A stretch of DNA of 64,000 bases from an uncultured Zoogloea sp. (GTDB lineage: Bacteria; Pseudomonadota; Gammaproteobacteria; Burkholderiales; Rhodocyclaceae), in contig CALBTT010000227.1 of the NCBI GenBank assembly GCA_937967645.1, forward strand, positions 28,447 to 92,446, in the 5' to 3' direction. Made by a program: the position numbers and the translations under genes. The notes under the pieces are model-generated. The model ran no database searches. It worked only from the letters and a program-made list of their open reading frames with translations, and had not been told where the DNA came from. This document shows, piece by piece, positions 8,385 through 16,917 of this stretch (the stretch's first letter is position 1; each line of letters starts with the position of its first letter).

Positions 8385-9185
8385 ATGGCGGATAACGATT
8401 CCCAGGACGACCTGAAAAAGCGCGCCCGTCGGCGCCTTGTCGGGTCGGCCGCGTTGGCGCTGGCGGCAGTCATCGTGCTCCCGATGGTGATGGACCACGA
8501 GCCCCGGACGCCCACGCAAGACGTACAGATCCGCATTCCCGGCCAGGAAGGCAGCAATTTCACCTCCCGGGTCATCACCGGCAAGGGGCCCGTGCCCAGT
8601 CAGCCGGTGGCCGGGGCCGTCGCCGAGGAAAGCGCGCCGCCCGAGCAGGACGACCTGCCGCCGAAGCGCGGCAAGCTGGACGCCGATGTTGACGCGCCGA
8701 TTTTCAAGGCCGGTGAGGAGCTCCTGCCGCCGCCCCGCAAGGGCGACCCACCCAAGGCGGAGCTGCGCGCGGAGGCACGCAAGCCCGACCCGAAGCCCGA
8801 ACCCAAGCCGGTCGCCAAGCCCGAGCCGAAGCCTGAACCCAAGCCCGATCCCAAGCTTAAAGAGCGGGAGCGCGAAAAGGAGAGGGCTGAGCGCGAGAAG
8901 GCCGAAGCTGAGCGTGCCAAGGCCCTGCTGGCTGGTGCGCCTGCCAAGGAAGCGGGGGCTAACGCGCCGCATGTGGTGATGCTCGGGGCCTACCGGGAAG
9001 CTACCAATGTGGCCGCTCTGCGCGCAAAACTCAAAGCCGAGGGCTATTCTTCTTACGTGGAGCCGCTGGGGGACAAGATCCGTGTGCGCGCAGGGCCCTT
9101 CCCGAACAAGGCGGCGGCCGACAAGGCTGCGGCGCGGATCAGCAAGGTGCTGGGCGTGGCTGCTTCGGTTTCGCCCAAGTCCTGA
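8385..9185 (+). CDS. SPOR-domain membrane protein (DedD-like)
   Basis: The product is a bitopic inner-membrane protein. A short charged cytoplasmic N-terminus (KKRARRR) precedes one membrane helix (about residues 22-42), a periplasmic linker rich in KPEPKP repeats (about residues 125-160), a Glu/Arg/Lys helical stretch, and a C-terminal SPOR domain (VVMLGAYREATNVAALRAK to the end). SPOR domains bind denuded peptidoglycan at the division septum, so a role in cell division is likely. Start ATG 8385 is preferred over upstream in-frame alternatives that overlap folC. The position between folC and cvpA is the usual one for dedD. Assignment to DedD itself rests on architecture and synteny. Confidence 0.88.
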   Translation: MADNDSQDDLKKRARRRLVGSAALALAAVIVLPMVMDHEPRTPTQDVQIRIPGQEGSNFTSRVITGKGPVPSQPVAGAVAEESAPPEQDDLPPKRGKLDADVDAPIFKAGEELLPPPRKGDPPKAELRAEARKPDPKPEPKPVAKPEPKPEPKPDPKLKEREREKERAEREKAEAERAKALLAGAPAKEAGANAPHVVMLGAYREATNVAALRAKLKAEGYSSYVEPLGDKIRVRAGPFPNKAAADKAAARISKVLGVAASVSPKS

Positions 9186-9195
9186 CCCGGCAGTC

Positions 9196-9687
9196 TTGAG
9201 CATTCTGGATTACATCGTTGTCGGCCTGGTCGGGCTCTCCGCCGTTCTGGGGTTCTGGCGGGGCCTGTTGTCGGAGATCCTCGCCCTGGTGGCCTGGGTG
9301 CTGGCCTTCTTCGCCGCGCGCAGCTTCTCGGCGGATGTGCAGCCTGTCGTTGCGCGCTGGGTGACGGAGCCGGTACTCCAGGGCGTGGGGGCATTCCTGG
9401 CGATTTTTGTTGTTGTACTGATCTTGGTCGCGCTTGTGCGCTGGTTGCTGGGTGAGTTGATCCGGGCGGCTGGGCTGGGCGTGGCGGACCGTTTCCTGGG
9501 GGCCTGTTTCGGCATCCTGAGGGGCGGTGTAATTGTTTTCGCTGTGGCATTGCTCGTCGGCATCGGCGGCTTTGCCAAGGAAGCGTGGTGGCGGGAGGCC
9601 CAGGTCTCTGCGCCCCTCGAGACGGCGGTGATGGCATCGCGTCCGTGGCTTCCCGAGCTCGTTGGACAAAGACTTAGATACCGATAG
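9196..9687 (+). CDS. cvpA: CvpA family membrane protein
   Basis: This is a 163-residue inner-membrane protein with about four hydrophobic helices and the CvpA-typical N-terminus (LDYIVVGLVGLSAVLGFWRG) and glycine-rich centre (GLGVADRFLGACFGILRG). CvpA was named for colicin V production; its molecular role is still unclear and it is mostly linked to envelope stress tolerance. The start is the TTG at 9196, which gives a product beginning at the conserved region; no ATG fits and no clear Shine-Dalgarno is seen. It lies 10 bases after the SPOR gene and 10 bases before purF, the classical cvpA-purF pair. Confidence 0.92.
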   Translation: MSILDYIVVGLVGLSAVLGFWRGLLSEILALVAWVLAFFAARSFSADVQPVVARWVTEPVLQGVGAFLAIFVVVLILVALVRWLLGELIRAAGLGVADRFLGACFGILRGGVIVFAVALLVGIGGFAKEAWWREAQVSAPLETAVMASRPWLPELVGQRLRYR

Positions 9688-9697
9688 GTGGTTTGAA

Positions 9698-11227
9698 ATG
9701 TGTGGGATTCTTGGCGTAGTAGCGACATCACCCGTCAATCAGCTCCTTTATGACGGACTCCAGGTGCTCCAGCACCGGGGGCAGGACGCGGCAGGGATTG
9801 CCACGACGGAGGGTGGGCGCTTTCACATGCACAAGGCCTCGGGCCTGGTGCGCGACGTGTTTCGCACCCGCAACATGCGAGATCTCCCGGGCAACTGGGG
9901 CATCGCCCATGTGCGCTATCCGACGGCGGGTTCCGCTTCCGCGGCGGAGGAGGCTCAGCCCTTCTACGTGAATTCGCCCTTCGGCCTCATGCTGGCCCAC
10001 AACGGCAACCTCACGAACTCGGAAGAGCTCAAGCGCGAGATGTTCCTGTCGGATCTGCGCCACATCAACACCAACTCCGATTCGGAGGTGTTGCTCAACG
10101 TGCTGGCCCATGAACTCCAGGCCGCGGCCAAGGGCTTCCGGCTGGACGAGGAAACGGTGTTCACCGCGGTGGCCGGCGTACATCGCCGCTGCCGCGGGGC
10201 CTATGCCACTCTGGCGATGATCTCCGGCACCGGACTGCTGGCCTTCCGTGACCCCTATGGGATCCGTCCGCTGGTCATCGGTCGTAACGACACCCCCAAG
10301 GGCACCGAATGGATGGTGGCGTCGGAGAGCGTGGCACTGGATGTGCTGGGCTTCAAGCTGGTGCGTGACGTGGCGCCCGGCGAGGCCATCCTGATCGACA
10401 CCGAAGGGCGCTTCCACAGCCGCCAGTGTGCCAACCACACCCTGCACGCTCCGTGCATGTTCGAGTTTGTGTACCTGGCCCGTCCCGACTCCCTGATCGA
10501 TGGCATCTCGGTTTACGACGCGCGCATCAAGATGGGCGAGTTCCTGGCCCGCAAGCTGCGCGCAACCATGCCGCACCTGAAGATCGACGTGGTGATCCCG
10601 ATCCCGGACTCCAGCCGTCCCTCCGCAATGGAAATGGCTCACCAGCTCAACGTGCCTTACCGCGAAGGTTTCGTGAAGAACCGCTACATCGGGCGCACCT
10701 TCATCATGCCGGGGCAGTCGATCCGCAAGAAGTCCGTGCGGCAGAAGCTCAACACGATCCACCAGGAGTTCAAGGGCAAGGCCGTGCTGCTGGTGGACGA
10801 TTCCATCGTGCGGGGCACGACCAGCCGTGAGATCGTCCAGATGGCCAGGGACGCGGGGGCCACCAAGGTCTACATGGCGTCTGCAGCGCCTCCGGTGCGC
10901 TTCGCCAACGTGTACGGCATCGACATGCCGACCAAGGCCGAGCTCATCGCCAGCGATCGAACCGAAGAGGAAATCTGTGCCGAGATCGGCGCCGATGCCC
11001 TGATCTACCAGGATCTCGAGGACCTCAAGCTGGCGGTCAAGGCACTCAATCCGTCCATCTCGGTGTTCGAGACGTCCTGTTTCGACGGCACCTATGTGAC
11101 GGGTGATGTGACCGCCGAATATCTGACCGGCGTCGAGACCCAGCGTAACGATGCGGCCAGCAAGCCTTCCAGCGAAGACGGGCAGGGACAGATGGACCTG
11201 AATCTGGTCTCCCGGAGCGAAAGTTGA
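9698..11227 (+). CDS. purF: Amidophosphoribosyltransferase
   Basis: PurF makes 5-phosphoribosylamine from PRPP and glutamine, the first committed step of purine synthesis. Cys2, exposed after Met removal, is the glutaminase nucleophile (MCGILGVV). The N-terminal Ntn-hydrolase domain is followed by the phosphoribosyltransferase domain with the PRPP motif VLLVDDSIVRGTT. The length of 509 residues is normal. Only ATG 9698 places the cysteine correctly, which decides the start. The stop overlaps the candidate TTG start of metZ. Confidence 0.98.
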   Translation: MCGILGVVATSPVNQLLYDGLQVLQHRGQDAAGIATTEGGRFHMHKASGLVRDVFRTRNMRDLPGNWGIAHVRYPTAGSASAAEEAQPFYVNSPFGLMLAHNGNLTNSEELKREMFLSDLRHINTNSDSEVLLNVLAHELQAAAKGFRLDEETVFTAVAGVHRRCRGAYATLAMISGTGLLAFRDPYGIRPLVIGRNDTPKGTEWMVASESVALDVLGFKLVRDVAPGEAILIDTEGRFHSRQCANHTLHAPCMFEFVYLARPDSLIDGISVYDARIKMGEFLARKLRATMPHLKIDVVIPIPDSSRPSAMEMAHQLNVPYREGFVKNRYIGRTFIMPGQSIRKKSVRQKLNTIHQEFKGKAVLLVDDSIVRGTTSREIVQMARDAGATKVYMASAAPPVRFANVYGIDMPTKAELIASDRTEEEICAEIGADALIYQDLEDLKLAVKALNPSISVFETSCFDGTYVTGDVTAEYLTGVETQRNDAASKPSSEDGQGQMDLNLVSRSES

Positions 11228-12411
11228 GCATGCCGTCCATGGATGAACTCGGCCTGGAGACCCAGGCTGTGCGTGCCGGCATCGAGCGCAGCCAGTTCAA
11301 CGAGCACTCCGAGGCGCTCTACCTGACCTCGAGTTTCGTGTTTGGCAGCGCAGCACAGGCTGCGGCGCGGTTCTCGGGCGAGGAGGACGGCAACGTCTAT
11401 GCCCGGTTCACCAACCCGACCGTCACCGCCATGCAGCAGCGCCTGGCTGCCCTGGAGGGTGCCGAGGCCTGCGTGGCCACGGCGTCCGGCATGGCCGCCA
11501 TCATGTCCATGGTCATGGCCCTGATGAGCGCTGGCGATCACGTGGTGGCCTCCCGTGGCCTGTTCGGGGCGACCCAGCAGCTGTTCAACAACATCCTCTC
11601 CCGCTTCGGCATCGAGACGACCTTCGTGCCGGCGACCGACCTGGATGCCTATCGTGCCGCGATCAACCCGAAGACCAAGCTGATCTTCGTGGAGTCCCCG
11701 TCGAATCCGCTGACCGAGCTGGTCGACATCGCGGCGGTTGGGGCCATTGCCCATGAGGCCGGTGTGCTGCTGGCGGTGGATAACTGCTTCTGCTCGCCGG
11801 CGTTGCAGCAGCCGCTCAAGCTGGGGGCGGATCTGGTGATCCACTCGGCCACCAAGTACCTGGATGGTCAGGGGCGGGTGCTGGGCGGCGCTGTGTGCGG
11901 CAGCAAGAAGCTGGTGGATGAGGTTTTCAAGTTCCTGCGCACCGCCGGCCCCTGCATTTCGCCTTTCAATGCCTGGGTGATCCTGAAGGGCCTCGAGACA
12001 CTGCGGATCCGCATGGAAGCCCAGTCGGCCGCGGCCCTCGAGCTGGCGAGCTGGCTCGAGGCCCAGCCTCAGGTGGCGCGGGTGTATTACCCCGGTCTGC
12101 CTTCCCATCCCCAGCACCAGCTGGCCCTGCGTCAGCAGGGGAGCGGCGGGGCGATCGTCAGCTTCGAGGTAAAGGGCGGTCGTGAGGAAGCCTGGAAGGT
12201 GGTGGATTCGACGCAGATCGTGTCGATCACGGCCAACCTGGGCGACACCAAGACCACCCTGACCCATCCGGCGTCCACCACCCATGGCCGCATCTCTCCA
12301 GAGGCGCGGGAGGCTTCCGGCATCCGTGAAAGTCTGCTGCGTGTCGCGGTCGGTCTGGAGTCCGTCGAGGATCTGAAGGCCGATCTGGCTCGCGGCCTGG
12401 CCCTCATCTGA
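11224..12411 (+). CDS. metZ: O-succinylhomoserine sulfhydrylase
   Basis: MetZ makes homocysteine directly from O-succinylhomoserine and sulfide in methionine synthesis, using PLP. The Cys/Met-metabolism PLP-enzyme fold is evident: NVYARFTNPT, ATASGMAAI, the FVESPSNPL loop and the PLP lysine in HSATKYLDGQGR. Together with the purF neighbour, the sequence fits MetZ better than cystathionine gamma-synthase, but the distinction within this family is by similarity. Starts at TTG 11224, ATG 11230 or ATG 11239 are possible. TTG 11224 has GGAG seven bases upstream and overlaps the purF stop, so it is listed here. Confidence 0.92.
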   Translation: MSMPSMDELGLETQAVRAGIERSQFNEHSEALYLTSSFVFGSAAQAAARFSGEEDGNVYARFTNPTVTAMQQRLAALEGAEACVATASGMAAIMSMVMALMSAGDHVVASRGLFGATQQLFNNILSRFGIETTFVPATDLDAYRAAINPKTKLIFVESPSNPLTELVDIAAVGAIAHEAGVLLAVDNCFCSPALQQPLKLGADLVIHSATKYLDGQGRVLGGAVCGSKKLVDEVFKFLRTAGPCISPFNAWVILKGLETLRIRMEAQSAAALELASWLEAQPQVARVYYPGLPSHPQHQLALRQQGSGGAIVSFEVKGGREEAWKVVDSTQIVSITANLGDTKTTLTHPASTTHGRISPEAREASGIRESLLRVAVGLESVEDLKADLARGLALI

Positions 12412-12435
12412 TTCTTCCCGAGTCGTTCACGCTGT

Positions 12436-12465
12436 CCTGCCCGCCGCCATGGGGAGCAGGGCAGG
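12436..12465. terminator. Weak hairpin in the metZ/lpxH convergent gap
   Basis: A 7-bp inverted repeat (CCTGCCC and GGGCAGG) with a 16-base loop lies in the 59-base space between convergent metZ and lpxH. There is no convincing T-run, so it is at best a weak bidirectional terminator. Confidence 0.3.
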
Positions 12466-12470
12466 GTGCT

Positions 12471-13208
12471 TCAGCGCAGGGGGTGGCGTTGGAGTTGTCC
12501 GTCTTCCCAGATCAGCGCTTCGCCGTGGGCGCCGCCTGAGTCCTCTCTCCAGTCATGCAGCACCCAGCGTTCGCAGCTGCGACCGTCCACCTCGTGGATG
12601 TGCAGGGCGGGGCGGTGGGTGTGGCCGTGGATCAGGCAAGGGTAGCCGTTCCGCCTCAGCAAGGCGGTAATGGCTTCAGCATTCACGTCCATGATGTCGG
12701 CCTGCATGCCGGCCTTGGCCTGCTCGCTCTTCATGCGCACGCCAGCGATGAATTGCTTGCGTGCTGCGAGGGGCTGGGCCAGAAACTGGGCCTGGTAAGC
12801 CGGGTTGCGGACCTGGGCCCGGAAGGCCTGGTAAGCCAGGTCGTCCGTGCATTCCGCGTCGCCATGGCAGAGCAGGATGGGCCGTCCGTCGAGATCGATC
12901 AGGGTCGGGTCCTGCAGGATATGCAGGCCAGCCCGGGCGGCGAATGCCTGGCCGAGCAGAAAGTCCCGGTTGCCGGGCATGAAATGGATGCGGGTGCCCG
13001 TGCGGGCCAGGGAGGCCAGCAGGTCGGCCACGCGGCCGTTCAGCGGGTCTTCCGTGTCGTCGTCGCCCGCCCAGTATTCGAACAGGTCGCCGAGGATGTA
13101 CAGATCTGCCGCCGTCCTCGCCGCTCCCGTGAGGTAGCGTTCGAGCACGGCGGTCAGGGCGGGGCGATCGGCGGTCAGGTGCAGATCGGAAATGAAATGG
13201 ACTTGCAT
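12471..13208 (-). CDS. lpxH: UDP-2,3-diacylglucosamine diphosphatase LpxH
   Basis: LpxH hydrolyses UDP-2,3-diacylglucosamine to lipid X in lipid A synthesis, at the cytoplasmic face of the inner membrane. All metallophosphoesterase motifs are present: SDLHL, GDLFEYWAGDD, GNRD, CHGD and HGHTHRP. The length of 245 residues is typical of LpxH, and the presence of LPS synthesis indicates a Gram-negative organism. The gene is the last of a minus-strand run and starts 25 bases after the ppiB stop, in line with the frequent ppiB-lpxH pairing in proteobacteria. Confidence 0.96.
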   Translation of the reverse strand: MQVHFISDLHLTADRPALTAVLERYLTGAARTAADLYILGDLFEYWAGDDDTEDPLNGRVADLLASLARTGTRIHFMPGNRDFLLGQAFAARAGLHILQDPTLIDLDGRPILLCHGDAECTDDLAYQAFRAQVRNPAYQAQFLAQPLAARKQFIAGVRMKSEQAKAGMQADIMDVNAEAITALLRRNGYPCLIHGHTHRPALHIHEVDGRSCERWVLHDWREDSGGAHGEALIWEDGQLQRHPLR

Positions 13209-13233
13209 GCGCCGGGCGCCCTTCCTGCGGGGT

Positions 13234-13728
13234 TCAGATCACTTCTGCGCGTTCGATGACCACGTCTTCCTTCGGCACATCCTGGTGGAAGCCGCTGGAG
13301 CCGGTCTTGACGGCCTTGATCTTGTTCACCACGTCCAGGCCTTCGGTGACGCGACCAAACACACAATAGCCCCAGCCCTGCATGTCGGGGGAGCGGTGGT
13401 TCAGGAAGTCGTTGTCGGCCACGTTGATGAAGAACTGGGCGGTGGCGGAGTGGGGATCGCTGGTGCGGGCCATGGCGATGGTGCCGGCCTCGTTCTTGAG
13501 GCCGTTGTCGGCTTCGTTCTTGATCGGGTCCTGGGTCGCCTTCTGCTTCATGCCGGGCTCGAAACCGCCGCCCTGGATCATGAAGCCATTGATGACCCGG
13601 TGGAAGACGGTATTGTTGTAGTGTCCGGACTCCACGTAGGCGATGAAGTTCTTGACCGTTTCGGGGGCCTTTTCAGCGTCCAGTTCGAGGACGATGTCGC
13701 CGTGGTTGGTGGTGAGTTTGACAGCCAT
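13234..13728 (-). CDS. ppiB: Cytosolic cyclophilin-type peptidyl-prolyl isomerase
   Basis: The product accelerates proline cis-trans isomerisation during folding. It is a 164-residue single cyclophilin domain without a signal peptide, with FHRVINGFMIQGGG, the active-site FFIN segment and GYCVFGRV. The start MAVKLTTNHG is preceded by a good AGGAG; the frame stays open upstream but that region is the intergenic gap and ppiA. It follows ppiA by 43 bases, and the two proteins are clearly related to each other, so this is a tandem pair with one exported and one cytosolic member. Confidence 0.95.
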   Translation of the reverse strand: MAVKLTTNHGDIVLELDAEKAPETVKNFIAYVESGHYNNTVFHRVINGFMIQGGGFEPGMKQKATQDPIKNEADNGLKNEAGTIAMARTSDPHSATAQFFINVADNDFLNHRSPDMQGWGYCVFGRVTEGLDVVNKIKAVKTGSSGFHQDVPKEDVVIERAEVI

Positions 13729-13771
13729 GGGGTGCTCCTGGTGGGAAAGGGGGGATTGTGATGTGGCTGCC

Positions 13772-14344
13772 TTACTTGGCAGCCTTTTCCGGCAGTTGCC
13801 GGGCCGACTGGATGACGATCGGCGTGGCCGGGACGTTCTGGTGGAAGCCGCGGGTGGTGGTGGGCTCCTTGCCGATCTTGCGCACCACGTCCATGCCCTC
13901 GGTGACCTTGCCGAACACCGCGTAGCCCCAGCCGTCCGGAGAGGGCGAGTTGAGGGCCCGGTTATCCTCGAGGTTGATGAAGAACTGGGCCGACGCGGAG
14001 TGCGGGTCCTGGGTGCGGGCCATGGCAATCGTGCCTGCTTCATTCTTGAGGCCGTTCTTGGCCTCGTTCTCGATCGGCGGGCGCAGCTTGGGCTTCTCTT
14101 CCATTTTGGCGTTCATGCCGCCGCCCTGGATCATGAAGCCATCGATGACGCGGTGGAAGATCAGGCCATCATAAAAGCCGCTCTTCACGTACTCCAGGAA
14201 GTTGGCCACCGACTTGGGCGCCTTCTCGGGGTAGAGCTCCAGCACGATGTTGCCCGCGCTGGTCTTCAGTTCGACCTGGGGGTTGGCGGCTGCGGCGATG
14301 AGCGCCTGGCCGGCCAGGACTGCGGCAAGAATGAGTTTTTTCAT
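13772..14344 (-). CDS. ppiA: Periplasmic cyclophilin-type peptidyl-prolyl isomerase
   Basis: This is a cyclophilin domain with an N-terminal signal peptide (MKKLILAAVLAGQALIAAA, cleavage after the Ala run near residue 20), so it acts in the periplasm. The catalytic-domain motifs FHRVIDGFMIQGGG, ARTQDPHSASAQFFIN and GYAVFGKV are intact. The chosen ATG at 14344 gives 190 residues and begins exactly at the signal peptide; an upstream ATG would prepend ten residues that spoil it. It lies just after the L,D-transpeptidase gene in an envelope-directed operon. Confidence 0.94.
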   Translation of the reverse strand: MKKLILAAVLAGQALIAAAANPQVELKTSAGNIVLELYPEKAPKSVANFLEYVKSGFYDGLIFHRVIDGFMIQGGGMNAKMEEKPKLRPPIENEAKNGLKNEAGTIAMARTQDPHSASAQFFINLEDNRALNSPSPDGWGYAVFGKVTEGMDVVRKIGKEPTTTRGFHQNVPATPIVIQSARQLPEKAAK

Positions 14345-14366
14345 GGTGATTCCGTGGGGTTGAGTC

Positions 14367-15566
14367 TCAGGCAAAGCCTTCGTAGATGATCTTCCATTGT
14401 CCGCTTTCCTTCATCCAGTACTGGCGCTTGCGAAGGACGTTGGAGAGGTTGTTGCTGCGGTAGTCCTGTTCGAAGGTGACTACGATCATGTCCTGTTTGC
14501 CCGGGTTGCGGAAGACGCTCATCTTGTTCAGCCCGACCTTGACCCAGGTTTTGCCGGAGCCGACAAGGCGCTTCTGGCGCGCCCATTGCTGCAGATCGCC
14601 ATCACTGTTGCGGAAGGACTTGGAGTAATGGGACAGGTAGCGCTCGACATCGCGGCTTTCCCAGTCCTTGCGCCAGGCTTCGATCTGGCGGGTGAGGGCG
14701 GCGCGCTCGGCGGCCCAGTCGTCGAGGCTCAGCCACTCTATGGTGTTGCTGATGATGACGGGGGTCAGGCCGATCTGCATGTAGCCTGCGATCGCATCAA
14801 AGTCCTGGTTGGTCAGCACCACGCAGCCGTCGGACGCCCGGGGTGGGCGAGAGTAGGTGTCGCTGGGCGTACCATGCAGCCAGATGCCGTGACCATTGCG
14901 CCCTTGCTGGCGGTCCCACTCGTTGGGGTAGCTGATCGGAAACGCGCCACTGCCGTAGAAGTCCGACAGCTTCTGCTTGGGCAGGTTGGCGGTGACGTGA
15001 TAGACGCCGATCGGAGTGCGCTTGTCGCCTTCCCGGTTCTTCTCGGCACCCAGCTTGCCGTGGGCGATGTAGTAGTCGGCGACGAACCGGGGGCGTCCCC
15101 CGTCGTTCTGGTAAATGTAAAGGCGTGATCGCTGGGTGTCGACGACGACCGCGTACTTCTGCTCCTGCTCCATCTGCAGCAGGTAGCGGGGCACATAGTT
15201 GTTCGGTGGGCGGTTGCGGTAGGCCTTGAGGCGGACGATGGCCTCTTCGCGGAGGTCGGACAGCTTGTCTGCCGGTGCCTCGGGCAGGTTGCCGAAGGTG
15301 GCGATCGGGCGGGTTCGGGCCAGCAGCAGGTCGCCCCGGATCAGGTGGGCCAGGCGAAAATTGGGGAAGCGCTCGAGCAGTGCATCCACCTTTTTGAGTG
15401 CTGCATCGAGTTTGCCGGCCTCGATGTCGCGGACGACCGCAGCCAGCGCCGGGTCGGGGTCACCCGGGGGCTGTGCCGCCGGGGCGGTGGCTGCGAGGCC
15501 AAGGCAAGCCCAGGACGAAGCCAGTACGAGCAGGGCCCGGCTGGCTGCATGAAACAGGCCACGCAT
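14367..15566 (-). CDS. Exported L,D-transpeptidase (YkuD fold) with C-terminal NTF2-like domain
   Basis: An N-terminal signal sequence (after MRGLFHAASRALLVLASSW) is followed by a helical repeat-like region, the YkuD catalytic domain with the HGT...SDGCVVL signature and nucleophile Cys248, and a C-terminal region of about 110 residues resembling SnoaL/NTF2-like Cds6-type domains. YkuD enzymes form 3-3 peptidoglycan cross-links or attach proteins to peptidoglycan. The ATG at 15566 overlaps the stop of the upstream TPR gene by one base (TGATG), so the two are translationally coupled. The C-terminal domain is related to the end of that TPR protein. The substrate is not determinable from the sequence. 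Confidence 0.9.
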   Translation of the reverse strand: MRGLFHAASRALLVLASSWACLGLAATAPAAQPPGDPDPALAAVVRDIEAGKLDAALKKVDALLERFPNFRLAHLIRGDLLLARTRPIATFGNLPEAPADKLSDLREEAIVRLKAYRNRPPNNYVPRYLLQMEQEQKYAVVVDTQRSRLYIYQNDGGRPRFVADYYIAHGKLGAEKNREGDKRTPIGVYHVTANLPKQKLSDFYGSGAFPISYPNEWDRQQGRNGHGIWLHGTPSDTYSRPPRASDGCVVLTNQDFDAIAGYMQIGLTPVIISNTIEWLSLDDWAAERAALTRQIEAWRKDWESRDVERYLSHYSKSFRNSDGDLQQWARQKRLVGSGKTWVKVGLNKMSVFRNPGKQDMIVVTFEQDYRSNNLSNVLRKRQYWMKESGQWKIIYEGFA

Positions 15567-16729
15567 CAACCGCCAACCCGCTCCTGCTGAATGACCCACT
15601 TCCCGTCCTGATTGATGAGGTTGAGCGTCTTGTTGGACGAAGTGGACAGGTTGAGTGAGCGATAGTGCTGACGGAGCTTGACGGTGGCCTTGTTGCCTTC
15701 CACCGACACCACCTTGACGTTCTCGAGTTCGACCTCGATGTTGCCAGGCTTGGTCAGGCGCTGGGTACGTTCCTCCTCCCAGGCTTTCCGGCTCAGCCCC
15801 TTGGGCGTCTCGAACTCGCGGGCGTAGTGCCCCAGGTAGCCCTTCACGTCCTTCCGCGACCAGGCGCCGGCCCAGCTCTGCACCGCCTTGGCGACGGCGG
15901 CAGCCTGTGGCGGCGCCTCGTCCTTGGTCTCCGGACGCTTGGCGGGCTTGGCCTCTTCCTTGGCAGCCACGGTGGCTGGTGGCGTCGGGGTGGCCGGTTT
16001 GGTGGCTGCTGCTGCGGCCATGGTGGCGGCGGGCGGAGCAACCGGTGCGGGCTTGGTTGCGGGAGGCGTCGGCGGCGTTACGGGGGCCGGGGCCGGAACC
16101 GCGGCAGGGGCGGGCTTGGCCGGTGCCGGTGAGGCTGCCGCCACGGGCGGGGGAGCAACCGGCTTCGCAGCCGGTGCCGGGGCAGCGGCCGGCGTAGCCG
16201 CGACAGCCGGGCGTGTGGTCTTGCCGCCGACGCTGATCATCTCCCGGATCAGGGCCAGCTTGTTCTGGGCTGCGACGTTGGAGGAGTCAAGCGCCAGCGC
16301 TTTGTCGTAGGCCTGGCTGGCCAGGCGGGCGTAGATATCGCCGAGGTTCTCATGGGCCGTGGCATAGCTCGGATGGGTCCGGATCGCCATTTCGAGGGCA
16401 TTGCGGGCCTTGTCATACTGCCGCTGCTGGGCATAGAGCACAGCCAGGTTGTTATAGGGCTCGGGGAGTTCCGGATAGTCCTCGGTGAGCTTCTGGAAGA
16501 TGGCAATCGCATCGCTGCTGCGGTTGAGTTCCGACAGCACCACCCCCTTCAGGAAGCGGACCTGGGCGTCCCGCGGCTTGCTCGCCAGCAGCTGGTCCGC
16601 CCGTTCGAGGGCCTGAGCGAGCTGCCCCTGCTTCACGAGGCCTTGAAGATCCTGGAGCGGATCGGCGCGCAAGGGGCTGCAGAAGAGGCTTCCAATGAGC
16701 AGGGAGACGGCCAGGGCGCGTTTTGACAT
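15566..16729 (-). CDS. Exported TPR protein with Ala/Pro linker and C-terminal NTF2-like domain
   Basis: The 387-residue product has a signal peptide (MSKRALAVSLLIGSLFCSPLRA), about four tetratricopeptide repeats (residues 30-150), a long low-complexity Ala/Pro/Thr linker (about 170-270), and a C-terminal domain of about 105 residues (from AVQSWAGAWSRKDVKGYLGH). The last domain aligns by eye with the end of the adjacent transpeptidase, including W..R.DV..YL.HY and the W..I..E ending. It probably acts in the periplasm as a partner or scaffold for that enzyme; this is inference. It is the first gene of the minus-strand envelope operon. Confidence 0.85.
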   Translation of the reverse strand: MSKRALAVSLLIGSLFCSPLRADPLQDLQGLVKQGQLAQALERADQLLASKPRDAQVRFLKGVVLSELNRSSDAIAIFQKLTEDYPELPEPYNNLAVLYAQQRQYDKARNALEMAIRTHPSYATAHENLGDIYARLASQAYDKALALDSSNVAAQNKLALIREMISVGGKTTRPAVAATPAAAPAPAAKPVAPPPVAAASPAPAKPAPAAVPAPAPVTPPTPPATKPAPVAPPAATMAAAAATKPATPTPPATVAAKEEAKPAKRPETKDEAPPQAAAVAKAVQSWAGAWSRKDVKGYLGHYAREFETPKGLSRKAWEEERTQRLTKPGNIEVELENVKVVSVEGNKATVKLRQHYRSLNLSTSSNKTLNLINQDGKWVIQQERVGG

Positions 16730-16917
16730 GTGATATCATCCGCCGGCGCGCACGGGCACGCTTCAGCGATCAGGTCCGAGTTGATTTCCAGCCCTGTATT
16801 TTATCAAGAAGCTCTGCTGTCGGCCATGAGCGATCCCGCTTTGTCCTGCGTATATCCTACTGTTTCGGCCGCCTTTGAGGGTGGTTCGTCGTCAAACGCT
16901 TCATTCCGGTCACTCCC

